From contig QXWX01000007.1 in the NCBI GenBank assembly GCA_009911175.1, positions 1-49,270 on the forward strand: a stretch of DNA of 49,270 nucleotides. The letters run 5' to 3'. Origin of the DNA: Lachnospiraceae bacterium (GTDB lineage: Bacteria > Bacillota_A > Clostridia > Lachnospirales > Lachnospiraceae). The notes beneath the pieces are model-generated. The model did not search any database and was not told the origin of the DNA. It saw nothing but the letters and a program-made list of their open reading frames with translations. A program made the position numbers and the translations under genes. Position 1 is the stretch's first letter. Each line of letters opens with the position of its first letter. Positions 1-7,455 of this stretch are shown here, piece by piece.

Positions 1-211
1 TGTACCAGATTGCGGAAATATTTTCTGACAATTCATTATGTAATTGCAATGTTTTGAGAAACAATTCTTTGAATTGACAGAAAATTTTTTGATAATACTA
101 CGTTAGAGATAGTGTAACATAATAGGATAACGTACGCAAGCCATTGCGAAGCAATTTGGTACAATGGTTCTGTTGCGGCAGGCTGGCCGCAGGAAAGGGG
201 AATAAGGGAAT
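1..211. other. Leader region before the first regulator
   Basis: This AT-rich stretch holds no gene. A TTGACA hexamer lies at 74-79, but no well-spaced -10 follows it, so no promoter is called. A short hairpin (ATTGC, GAA, GCAAT) lies near 144-156, and GCGGC/GCCGC can pair near 175-190. The AAAGGGG at about 195 and the AAGGG at 204-208 precede the ATG at 212. Confidence 0.4.
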
Positions 212-1027
212 ATGAAAGGGGCTACCACAATTCAGGAACGGCTGAAGGATTTACGGGTGGAGCGGCATTTGAAGCTGGAAGAGCTGGAAGCGGCCACTGG
301 TATTTCAAGCTCGGCTCTCGGAAGCTATGAAAATGATAAGAACAACAATAAAGAAATCAACCACGGGAGCCTTTTGAAGCTGGCAAAGTTTTATGGTGTA
401 TCTGTGGATTATATCCTGTGCCTGACAGAGAACAGGGAGCAGGCCAACACGCCTTTATCAGAACTGCATTTGAGTGATGAAATGGTTGCGCTTCTGAAAA
501 GCGGCCGGATTAACAACCGCCTGCTGTGTGAACTTGCCACCCACAAGGATTTTATAAAGTTTCTGGCTGACATTGAGGTTTATGTGGATGGGATTGCTTC
601 CATGCAGATTCAAAACCTCAACTCCCTTGTTGATACTGTCCGGCACGAAATAATAGAACGCTACCGCCCAGGAGAAGATGACCCGCACCTCCGGATTTTA
701 CAGGCTGCACACATTGAGGATGACGAATATTTCAGCCACATGATACAGGACGATATAAGCGCAATCGTCCGTGACATCCGTGCCGCACACAAGTCTGACA
801 GTGAGAGTGCGCTGCCAACTACCATTGCAGAAGAATTGAAGCAGGATTTAGAGGATGTCGCAAATTTCAAGGGAAGCCCCCTTGAAAAGCAGGCTGCGCT
901 TTACTGCAAGCAGCTGGGTATCAATTATAACAAGCTGTCTGATGTGGAGTTCCGGCAGCTTGTACATATCCTTGAAAAATCGAAATTCTTCAAAAGCTAT
1001 GTCAGCCAGAGAAAAAAGCGTAAATGA
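212..1027 (+). CDS. XRE-family transcriptional regulator
   Basis: This 271-residue protein has an N-terminal Cro/C1-type helix-turn-helix at about residues 8-70, with the recognisable pattern RLKDLRVERHLKLEELEAAT, then SSSALGSYEND, then LLKLAKFYGVSVDYIL. The rest is a soluble, mostly helical and charged region of about 200 residues with no domain I can name and no membrane segment. The family binds DNA as a dimer and usually regulates nearby genes. It is transcribed alone and is followed by a strong hairpin terminator. Two other small regulators lie downstream on the opposite strand, as in mobile-element control regions, but no integrase or phage gene is visible. Target and signal are unknown. 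Confidence 0.8.
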   Translation: MKGATTIQERLKDLRVERHLKLEELEAATGISSSALGSYENDKNNNKEINHGSLLKLAKFYGVSVDYILCLTENREQANTPLSELHLSDEMVALLKSGRINNRLLCELATHKDFIKFLADIEVYVDGIASMQIQNLNSLVDTVRHEIIERYRPGEDDPHLRILQAAHIEDDEYFSHMIQDDISAIVRDIRAAHKSDSESALPTTIAEELKQDLEDVANFKGSPLEKQAALYCKQLGINYNKLSDVEFRQLVHILEKSKFFKSYVSQRKKRK

Positions 1028-1072
1028 AAACTGCCGTTGTGGGAATGGGCGTTCTTACAATGGCAGTTTTGG
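1027..1072 (+). terminator. Rho-independent terminator after the first regulator
   Basis: Positions 1027-1040 pair with 1057-1070 over 14 bp, including one G-U pair, with a 16-nt loop. The 3' arm ends in a short T run. It overlaps the stop codon of the upstream gene and may also serve the convergent gene ending at 1108. Confidence 0.7.
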
Positions 1073-1107
1073 ATAGGTATATATGATTTTTAAAGATGCC
1101 TGAATTA

Positions 1108-1839
1108 TCAGCCTGTTTGAAAAAGCTCTACACTGTATTTGTCAGGATTATCTTTGTCGATATAAACATTCGCATATAAATCTTCTTTTCGCTTAAATGG
1201 TGACAAAACATAATAGTTACTTACCGCTTTGTGTTCTTTACCCTCATAAATAAACCGACAGACTATTTTGCAACTGACGTAGTTTGCTACTCTAATCCAG
1301 ACTGCCGGAATCATGTCCTCTATTTCACAGTCCATACAAATACCTGAATATTTCAGAGTCTTTAATTTTTTCTTGTCATAAGCCACTTTACTTATTGAAG
1401 CCAAAAATAATATTAACCATACAGAAGCATTGATTAACATAGCTTTCAATATAGTTGAATTTAAAAAATTCCCAACAAGACCAATAGCTAATTCAGTCAC
1501 GGCTACAAATAAAGTGACATTAGCACATATGGAGAATACATTTTTTACAGGCTTAAAATTAGCAATCTGTTTTTCTTTAAAAAGCTTGGAAATATTTTCT
1601 TCCGCTTTTCCTTTGTATTCCTCCGCTGATATATGCTCTCCCGAAAAAAGCTCATTCAAACTAATACCCAGAACATCGCACAAAGGCTGTAAAAGCGACA
1701 CATCCGGCATTCCTCTTCCGTTTTCCCATTTAGAAACTGCCTGATTGGTAATCCCTAAAGTTTCTGCAAGCTGCATTTGTGTCAGATTTTTTTCTTTTCT
1801 ACACTGTGCAATAAATGCTCCTATTCTTTTCTGATCCAT
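1108..1839 (-). CDS. XRE regulator with membrane-anchored C-terminal part
   Basis: The 243-residue protein starts with a classical Cro/C1 helix-turn-helix (residues about 6-62), with the patterns NLTQMQLAETLGITNQAVSKWENG and MPDVSLLQPLCDVLGISLNELF. After a charged linker, two hydrophobic segments at about 100-125 and 132-150 are likely membrane helices. A mostly beta, soluble C-terminal part of about 90 residues follows. This arrangement is common in clostridial regulators that couple a DNA-binding head to a membrane or envelope signal. The ligand is unknown. A candidate operator lies just upstream at 1907-1934, suggesting self-regulation. Confidence 0.8.
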   Translation of the reverse strand: MDQKRIGAFIAQCRKEKNLTQMQLAETLGITNQAVSKWENGRGMPDVSLLQPLCDVLGISLNELFSGEHISAEEYKGKAEENISKLFKEKQIANFKPVKNVFSICANVTLFVAVTELAIGLVGNFLNSTILKAMLINASVWLILFLASISKVAYDKKKLKTLKYSGICMDCEIEDMIPAVWIRVANYVSCKIVCRFIYEGKEHKAVSNYYVLSPFKRKEDLYANVYIDKDNPDKYSVELFQTG

Positions 1840-1906
1840 ACAATAAATCTCCTTTGCTATATTTGTGACCGCAGTATATCAAAAAGAGAATCTATTTAGA
1901 ACATAT

Positions 1907-1934
1907 TAAGCGTTGATTCAATAGTAAACGCTTA
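1907..1934 (-). promoter_or_regulatory. Inverted-repeat operator candidate for the XRE regulator
   Basis: TAAGCGTT at 1907-1914 and AACGCTTA at 1927-1934 form perfect 8-bp half-sites with a 12-bp spacer. A further GAGCGT lies at 1939-1944. The repeat sits about 70 bp upstream of the regulator start at 1839, where an autoregulatory operator would be expected. Binding is inferred only from position and symmetry. Confidence 0.45.
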
Positions 1935-1950
1935 GTTGAGCGTCACAAAT

Positions 1951-2184
1951 TCAGTTATTGCCTGTCGAAACAGTACAATTTTCTTCACGCTCCAACTGTA
2001 TCACATCTGAAATGTCACAATCTAATGTTTCACAAATTTTTGTCAGTGTTTCCATACTGATATGCTTCCCTTTTCCCATGTTGGCAATTATATTTGTGGT
2101 CAGTCCAGCGGCAAGCCTTAAATCCTCTTTCCTCATGTTGCGCTCTATCAGCGTGTGCCAGAGCGGTTTGTAACTGATGTGCAT
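1951..2184 (-). CDS. Small Cro/C1-type regulator
   Basis: This 77-residue protein is almost entirely one helix-turn-helix of the small YozG-like type. Visible patterns are LWHTLIERNMRKEDLRLAAG, then TTNIIANMGKGKHISMETLTKICETLDCDISDVIQLE. Such proteins are monodomain transcription factors found beside phage, conjugative and antibiotic-response genes. It ends 16 nt before the candidate operator of the next regulator on the same strand. Its target is unknown. Confidence 0.8.
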   Translation of the reverse strand: MHISYKPLWHTLIERNMRKEDLRLAAGLTTNIIANMGKGKHISMETLTKICETLDCDISDVIQLEREENCTVSTGNN

Positions 2185-2363
2185 GTTTCTCCCTGCCTTT
2201 CTGCCCCGGATGGGCGTTTATACCCATTATATCAGGATTCTTGCTAACTCACAAATATTTCTTGATAGTATCGCCGGTTCCGTCTGGATTGTGCTTTTCC
2301 TTTCCTCTTTTGATTACCTCTAATTAGCCATGACCCGGCTGACAGCAGAAGGAGGAAACGGAA

Positions 2364-2555
2364 ATGTCATATATTTTAGAACATACAATACTTGGCTTTT
2401 GCTGGTGGGATCTCCCAGCGCTGCTTGTATTAGCCGGCGTTGCAGTTTATTTCTTCATGAAAAACCGTAAACGGAAGGAAGAAGAAAAGGATCTGGAAGA
2501 CCAGCTGTCTGATCTGTATGCAGACGCGGCGGTAGAAGCAGAGAGAAATGGATGA
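2364..2555 (+). CDS. Small single-pass membrane protein
   Basis: The 63-residue product has one membrane helix at about residues 13-33, followed by the basic segment KNRKRKEEE and an acidic, helical cytoplasmic tail. An AGGAGG ribosome site lies 10 nt before the ATG. I recognise no family. It is the first gene in a group with a signal peptidase and a four-helix membrane protein, but a hairpin at 2643-2666 separates it from them. Confidence 0.6.
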   Translation: MSYILEHTILGFCWWDLPALLVLAGVAVYFFMKNRKRKEEEKDLEDQLSDLYADAAVEAERNG

Positions 2556-2642
2556 TCCTTCGGAACAACAGCGGACAGCCTGCTGTTTCGAACAGAGGTG
2601 AAAATGATGGAACGGCATTTTATGCCTGAAAATGAATGATAG

Positions 2643-2668
2643 CGGAAACCTGCCGATGGCAGGTTTTC
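2643..2668 (+). terminator. Hairpin between small membrane protein and signal peptidase
   Basis: AAACCTGCC and GGCAGGTTT form a 9-bp stem with a short loop, followed by TCTG. It is a weak to moderate intrinsic terminator, about 35 nt before the signal peptidase start. Confidence 0.5.
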
Positions 2669-2701
2669 TGTGTATAAAATCCATCGGAAGAGGTATTGGT
2701 C

Positions 2702-3265
2702 ATGGATATGGATGAAATCAAACAGAGGGTACTCGAGGACGTGGATCCGCCTTCACGAAAGAAAAAACGCAAAAGAATCATCCGCGTGATGATTCAGACG
2801 CTGATAGAATTTATTTCTATTATTGCGGTCATTTTTCTTGCGTTCCAATTCATATGGGGAATCGGAACGGTGGACGGCATGTCCATGTATCCGACGCTGC
2901 ATGATGGAGACAGGGCAGTTTACTACCGGCTGGAAAAGGACATTGCAAAAGGGGATGTGGTCGTTCTCGACAGACAGGAGGACGGGATCTTTATCAAGCG
3001 TGTGGCTGCGGTAGCCGGGGACACGGTCAGCATCCAGGACGGCAGTCTCTATGTGAACGGCCGGGAATGCGTCATCGAATCTGCGGCAGGCAAGACCATT
3101 GTCCCGGACAGCGGCATCGAGTACCCTCTGCGGCTGGGGGACAAGGAAGTATTTGTCATCGGCGACAACCGGGAAAATTCAGAAGATTCCAGACACTTCG
3201 GAGCAGTCAAAACAGAAGAGATCAAAGGAAAGGTGCTGTTCTATTTCGGAAAGATGGACCAGTAA
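2702..3265 (+). CDS. lepB: Type I signal peptidase
   Basis: This enzyme cleaves signal peptides from exported proteins at the outer face of the membrane. The 187-residue form has a basic N-terminus (KKKRKRIIR), one membrane helix at about 28-50, then the catalytic serine motif GMSMYPTL (Ser61) and the catalytic lysine in IFIKRVAAVAG (Lys99). The later family box GDNRENSEDSRHFG is also present. I chose the ATG at 2702 because GGAAGAGG ends 8 nt upstream; a TTG at 2696 is in frame but less well placed. The next gene starts 16 nt after the stop. Length is typical for Gram-positive SipS-type enzymes. Confidence 0.93.
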   Translation: MDMDEIKQRVLEDVDPPSRKKKRKRIIRVMIQTLIEFISIIAVIFLAFQFIWGIGTVDGMSMYPTLHDGDRAVYYRLEKDIAKGDVVVLDRQEDGIFIKRVAAVAGDTVSIQDGSLYVNGRECVIESAAGKTIVPDSGIEYPLRLGDKEVFVIGDNRENSEDSRHFGAVKTEEIKGKVLFYFGKMDQ

Positions 3266-3281
3266 ATGAGGAGGGAAAGTG

Positions 3282-3722
3282 ATGATAGACAGAATCAAAG
3301 AAAAAAATATTGTATTAAGGATTGCGGCAATCGTGATGCTCATAATAAACGGAATATCACTGGTCACGGCTCTACTTATGTTTGCGGGGAGCGCCGACTT
3401 AAACGCAAAGGCAGCCGCGCTCGGCATCGAAGGCGTACCTGTCAGCATGTATCTGACCGCAATCTTCGGCGCGCTGCTCTATGTAGTCATCGGGGCGTTT
3501 GGCCTACTGGCAAGAACCCGCAAAACGTTGCTGACCGCAGGCATAATCGTCATGGCAGTCTGTGTGGTGGGTATCCTATATAATATAGTAAGAACAGGTT
3601 TTAACATCTCCTATCTGCTGGGGATCGTCGTCCCGGCCGTATTTTTATATGGCGCCTGGAAGCAGCCGGAAGAGCAGGCGGGGGCGGTAGAAGCTGTCGC
3701 TTCGGAGACGGAAGAGCCATAG
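3282..3722 (+). CDS. Four-helix membrane protein of unknown function
   Basis: The 146-residue protein has four hydrophobic segments (about residues 10-32, 45-66, 76-96 and 100-122) and a short acidic C-terminus. No catalytic motif is visible. GGAGGG lies 6 nt before the ATG at 3282; a GTG at 3279 is also in frame but too close to it. It closely follows the signal peptidase and is probably cotranscribed. I do not recognise a named family. Confidence 0.65.
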   Translation: MIDRIKEKNIVLRIAAIVMLIINGISLVTALLMFAGSADLNAKAAALGIEGVPVSMYLTAIFGALLYVVIGAFGLLARTRKTLLTAGIIVMAVCVVGILYNIVRTGFNISYLLGIVVPAVFLYGAWKQPEEQAGAVEAVASETEEP

Positions 3723-3746
3723 AGTATGAGACCATTCTTTAGAAAA

Positions 3747-3848
3747 AGGGACTGTCGGTAAATACGGTTTGTCTGCAATATATTGTTGTAAGATTTGGTG
3801 AATCACAGCAACATATTGTAGTTATACGGTCATTTATCGACAGTCCCT
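3747..3848. repeat. 102-bp imperfect palindrome, MITE-like
   Basis: The two halves are reverse complements along almost their whole length. Each outer end begins AGGGACTGTCG, and the inner parts share CAATAT-GTTG-like blocks. The arms are about 50 nt with scattered mismatches. It lies between convergent genes ending at 3722 and 3893, so it could act as a bidirectional transcription stop. The length and end symmetry also fit a miniature inverted-repeat element. No clear target-site duplication is seen. Confidence 0.55.
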
Positions 3849-3892
3849 AAATTGGAAAGTAAATGATTTACCCTCCTTTAAATACGATCAGA

Positions 3893-6052
3893 TTATTTCT
3901 TTTTCACACGAATCTGTTTTACATATACAGTTCCCATCACTGCGGCAGCAAAGATCATCAAAACCATATACAGCAGGATCGTACTCTGATCCCCGGTTTT
4001 CGGGCTTACATTCGTGGATGTGCCGGCAGCTGCCTTGCTCCATCCAACAGAAATAGGTGACAGCCCGTGTACGGTAAAGGAAATACCTGCGGATGATTTC
4101 GTGATCACACCGCTTTCCGGGAATGTCTCAATATGTCCTGCGGGGAAGCCGTTCATACTCTTTGTGAACAAATGGCTTGCAACAAAGTTATATGTACTGT
4201 CGGTTCCTGACGGATAAGGTACGGTAACCGTAACACCCTCTGCCGGGAAATTCTCCGCGCTTACATCCTGCCATGTGCCATTTGCATAAACCTGCAGAGC
4301 AACATCATAAACCCTGATATTGTCATTGGAAATGCCTTTGGCTGTGAGGCTGCTCCGAATCTGACTTTCAATTTTCTGCGGCGTATTCAGCGTATCGTTG
4401 CCTGCAAGCTCGGCAGGAACTTCAATCGCGCTGCGCACCTCCAGACGGTAATTGTTCTGGTCGGAGGGGCTTGTCTCAACTGCCCAGATTGTTGTCGGCG
4501 TTGTCTGAGTGCTTGTGTTATCTCCAGTCTGATTGCCTGAGGCGCTGCCGGAACTGCTGCTTCCGGGCTTGCTGCTGGGCTTACTCGGCGTGGTTGGTTT
4601 GCTCGGCCGATTTGGCTTGTTGGGCTTGTTATCGTCAGGATTGTCCGTACCGGGCTTATCGGTGGGATCATCTACAACCGGGTCCTTGGTGGGATCGTAA
4701 GGAGTGGTTGACAGCTTTAAGATGCTTTCACCGTAGTATGAGATCTGACTGGGATCATATACATAGCTGATAGTACGAGACAAAGCAAATGCATATGTTC
4801 CATTCCAGGCGCCGCTGGAAGGAATTGCCATGAACAGTTTGTCCGGAGCACCGATCGAACCTTCATCACAGTTGGTCACATCAACCAGATAATTGTTGCT
4901 GCCGATGGAAACAATATTCCACATATGTCCACCTGCGCCAGTTCCGCCAGCCATTTGGCCTGTGACAGTATAGCATTTTGCATTCTTAAAAGTAGACAGG
5001 TCACAAAGGTACTGGAACGCTTTGGAATAACCTTCGCAGACGACTGGTTTGCCTTCAAATACAGAAACCATCTGCCATGGTTCGTTTGTACCGCTGTAAC
5101 TGTCTGAGGCGGCATCATGATTATAACTTGTCATTTCGCAGATTGCATTCTTATATGCAAGCAGCTTTTCATAGTCTGACTTGCCGGCATTGGCATCTAC
5201 AATCGCCTGCGCTTTTGCTAAAGCGGTGTTAGCGGAATTGATTTTTGTAGTATCTAAAGTGTAAAGATTGTCAGCGCTTACTCGATACTCCGGTGAAACT
5301 ACAAACCTGAAAACCGCAGATCCTGTTACTGCTGTATCAGTTATACTATAGTTACCAGAAAAGGAAAATCCCCCCTGAGTAGTAGCGTCCTTATACGACT
5401 TGTCAAACCAGTATAAATCGTTTTGATATGTGATCAACAACGATTGAAACATTTCATTACTTTTGGCTTTTATTTCCTCAAAAAGGAGAGACACATCATC
5501 AGCATTGGAACCGGTATAGATAAGATTAAACACATCAATCTCAGTGCTTGTACGAGTTCCTGCGGCAATTTTTTTGATTTCTTCTGCCAGATAATCAGAT
5601 ACAGTATTTACAATAGAAGTTTTTTTATCTGCAACTAACTCTGCTGGCTGTCCATCGTCTTCAATAGGATTTATGCCTGTTTCTGCTAATGTAGTAAAAT
5701 ACTCCTGCAATGTATCTACTGTCTCTCTAGCACTTTCAGGCAAATATTTCTTTTTTGCATTCAAGTCCGCTACTGCTGTAGCGATAATTTCTACTTCGTC
5801 CCGAATGGTAATCTGATCTTCGAATGACTTGCCTTTAACCACTTCAAGTGAAGGCAAGCTGTTAACCGCATTCAATACTTCCTGTACTTCAGGATCTATG
5901 GGCATAATATTTTCCTGCGCTGGACCATTCGGGTCATCCGCTAAATCCGTTGCGGACACAGACAACACAGCAAAATTCACATTACTGATAATCATTCCTG
6001 CCGCCAGAACGATTCCCAGCTTCTGCCTGAATCCGCATTTTTGTTTCTTCAT
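3893..6052 (-). CDS. Secreted wall-anchored transglutaminase-like protein
   Basis: The 719-residue protein has a signal peptide (basic KKQKCGFRQK, then a hydrophobic stretch ending near VSA) and a helical N-terminal part. A transglutaminase/protease-like core follows, with the expected triad Cys339 (PVVCEGYSKAFQ), His376 (GHMWNIV) and Asp391 (YLVDVTN). A low-complexity Pro/Ser/Lys linker covers about 455-525, and an adhesion-like domain follows. The C-terminus carries SPKTGD, a hydrophobic segment and a basic tail, matching a sortase signal variant. The family crosslinks or cleaves peptides; the substrate is unknown. A strong GGAGGAG ribosome site precedes the ATG. No sortase gene is in the window. 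Confidence 0.8.
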   Translation of the reverse strand: MKKQKCGFRQKLGIVLAAGMIISNVNFAVLSVSATDLADDPNGPAQENIMPIDPEVQEVLNAVNSLPSLEVVKGKSFEDQITIRDEVEIIATAVADLNAKKKYLPESARETVDTLQEYFTTLAETGINPIEDDGQPAELVADKKTSIVNTVSDYLAEEIKKIAAGTRTSTEIDVFNLIYTGSNADDVSLLFEEIKAKSNEMFQSLLITYQNDLYWFDKSYKDATTQGGFSFSGNYSITDTAVTGSAVFRFVVSPEYRVSADNLYTLDTTKINSANTALAKAQAIVDANAGKSDYEKLLAYKNAICEMTSYNHDAASDSYSGTNEPWQMVSVFEGKPVVCEGYSKAFQYLCDLSTFKNAKCYTVTGQMAGGTGAGGHMWNIVSIGSNNYLVDVTNCDEGSIGAPDKLFMAIPSSGAWNGTYAFALSRTISYVYDPSQISYYGESILKLSTTPYDPTKDPVVDDPTDKPGTDNPDDNKPNKPNRPSKPTTPSKPSSKPGSSSSGSASGNQTGDNTSTQTTPTTIWAVETSPSDQNNYRLEVRSAIEVPAELAGNDTLNTPQKIESQIRSSLTAKGISNDNIRVYDVALQVYANGTWQDVSAENFPAEGVTVTVPYPSGTDSTYNFVASHLFTKSMNGFPAGHIETFPESGVITKSSAGISFTVHGLSPISVGWSKAAAGTSTNVSPKTGDQSTILLYMVLMIFAAAVMGTVYVKQIRVKKK

Positions 6053-6327
6053 GGTTCTTTTACTCCTCCTCTATCGTTTTTTGAGATAATATTTCATTAT
6101 TAATAGTACCATTTCTGAGGATAATGTCAAGCAGAATCTGAATAATTTTTCCGTATGAAAAAGCCCAATTTACGGTATTAACTGATTTAAAACATATTCC
6201 AACCGCACAGCTGGAACATATTTATATATCGTGAATGCAGGTAATATGACATTTATTATAGATTAAAGCCCCAAACTGTGATAAAATAAAAAAGCATTGT
6301 TGTTAAACCAGCAGACAGGAGGAAACT
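6053..6327. other. Divergent intergenic region
   Basis: This AT-rich gap separates two divergent genes and should hold both promoters. The plus strand has TTATAGATT and TGATAAAAT stretches near 6257-6290, but I cannot assign a well-spaced -35/-10 pair. No gene or strong hairpin is seen. Confidence 0.35.
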
Positions 6328-7359
6328 ATGAAATACTACAATATGAATGATTATTACGATTACAGCAGCCCCTACATGGAGTCAACGCTGATCGGCATTA
6401 TGATGATTCTTTTCATTATAATGCTCGTATGTGCCATCTTCGCGCTGCTCAGCTACATATTAAAAGGCATTGGGATGTATACGATGGCGAAGCGCCAGGG
6501 TATGGACTATGCATGGCTGGCGTTTATTCCATTTGCAAGGACATACCTTCACGGAGAACTGGCCGGAAGCATCCGCCTCAAAAATAAAAGCATCCAGAAT
6601 CCGGGGATCTGGCTTTTAGCCCTCCCGTTCCTTTACGGAGCAGTATCTTCCTTATTAAATGCGATCCTGTGGTTTGTAGGAGTCGGCTCCATGACCAAAA
6701 TATTTCAGAGCGCCTTTTTGCCCTACGGACGGGTGAACCTGAGCGGAGGCGCTGTTATGGGAATCGTAGTGCTGGTTCTGATATTCTCAGTAGTCAGCTT
6801 AGGATATACCGCGGTTTACAAGACCTTTGGAGTATTAGTGAACCATCAGATTTTGGAGCGCTTTACGACGAAAAATATGTCCATTGTACATGCGGTATTG
6901 AGCACAATGATTCCGCTCTACGAATCCATCTGCTTTTTCGTGATGCGCAACCATCCCTTCAACCCGGGAATGGAACCGCCCGCGCCGCGGCCGTTTATGC
7001 AGTCTCCACCGCCGGATACATATTACAGGGGACCGGTCCCGCCGCCGGAGCCGCCGGTTTCGCCAGTCCCGCCAGCCCCATCGGTCCCGCCAGTCCCGAC
7101 GGTTCCGCCAACCCCATCGGTTCCACCAGCCCCGCCGGTATCACCGATGGGAGAAAATTACGGAGACTCTCCCACGGCGCCGCCGATGCAGGAGAATTTT
7201 GACTTTGGGATCCATTCGCCGAATATGGAAAGCAATGGAATTGCGGAAAATATATCTGCCCCGAAGGCGGAAGCTTCCGAAGAGACATCCGAAGCCAAAC
7301 CGGAATCTCCGGTGAATTTTACGTTACCGGAGCAAGAAAATAAGGATTTTTGGAGCTGA
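6328..7359 (+). CDS. Multi-helix membrane protein with proline-rich tail
   Basis: The 343-residue protein starts with a tyrosine-rich hydrophilic segment. It then has about five hydrophobic segments within residues 20-215 and a long cytoplasmic or external tail. The tail contains tandem PPxPSVPP-type units between about 225 and 275, followed by an acidic region. The membrane part carries the pattern YTMAKRQGMDYAWLAFIPFARTYLHG, which I associate with uncharacterised clostridial membrane proteins. An AGGAGG ribosome site precedes the ATG. The spoIID promoter region follows after 46 nt. Function unknown. Confidence 0.65.
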   Translation: MKYYNMNDYYDYSSPYMESTLIGIMMILFIIMLVCAIFALLSYILKGIGMYTMAKRQGMDYAWLAFIPFARTYLHGELAGSIRLKNKSIQNPGIWLLALPFLYGAVSSLLNAILWFVGVGSMTKIFQSAFLPYGRVNLSGGAVMGIVVLVLIFSVVSLGYTAVYKTFGVLVNHQILERFTTKNMSIVHAVLSTMIPLYESICFFVMRNHPFNPGMEPPAPRPFMQSPPPDTYYRGPVPPPEPPVSPVPPAPSVPPVPTVPPTPSVPPAPPVSPMGENYGDSPTAPPMQENFDFGIHSPNMESNGIAENISAPKAEASEETSEAKPESPVNFTLPEQENKDFWS

Positions 7360-7405
7360 CCGGTAATCTTTTGCCATATTAAGAAATCTTTTATTCATAT
7401 AATTG

Positions 7406-7434
7406 GAATATTTTAGGACAGTCCCTCATATCAT
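7406..7434 (+). promoter_or_regulatory. SigE-type promoter for spoIID
   Basis: GAATATT at 7406-7412 matches the SigE -35 consensus KMATATT. After exactly 14 bp, CATATCAT at 7427-7434 matches the -10 consensus CATACAHT at most positions. The start of transcription would fall near 7441, only about 15 nt before the spoIID ATG. spoIID is a classical SigE gene in other spore formers. Confidence 0.7.
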
Positions 7435-7455
7435 ATGATATGGAGGACTGTTTTT
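7418..7455 (+). terminator. Terminator-like hairpin covering the spoIID ribosome site
   Basis: ACAGTCC (7418-7424) pairs with GGACTGT (7445-7451), and ATATCAT pairs with the adjoining ATGATAT, giving a stem of about 16 bp with one mismatch and almost no loop. A run of five T follows directly, then the ATG at 7456. The GGAGG ribosome site (7442-7446) lies in the 3' arm. The inferred SigE start at about 7441 would exclude the 5' arm from the spoIID mRNA. Confidence 0.7.

Noticed and set aside
2604..2639. Tiny frame MMERHFMPENE with a GAGGTG site
   Set aside because: Eleven codons only, with no further support; it may be translated but cannot be called.
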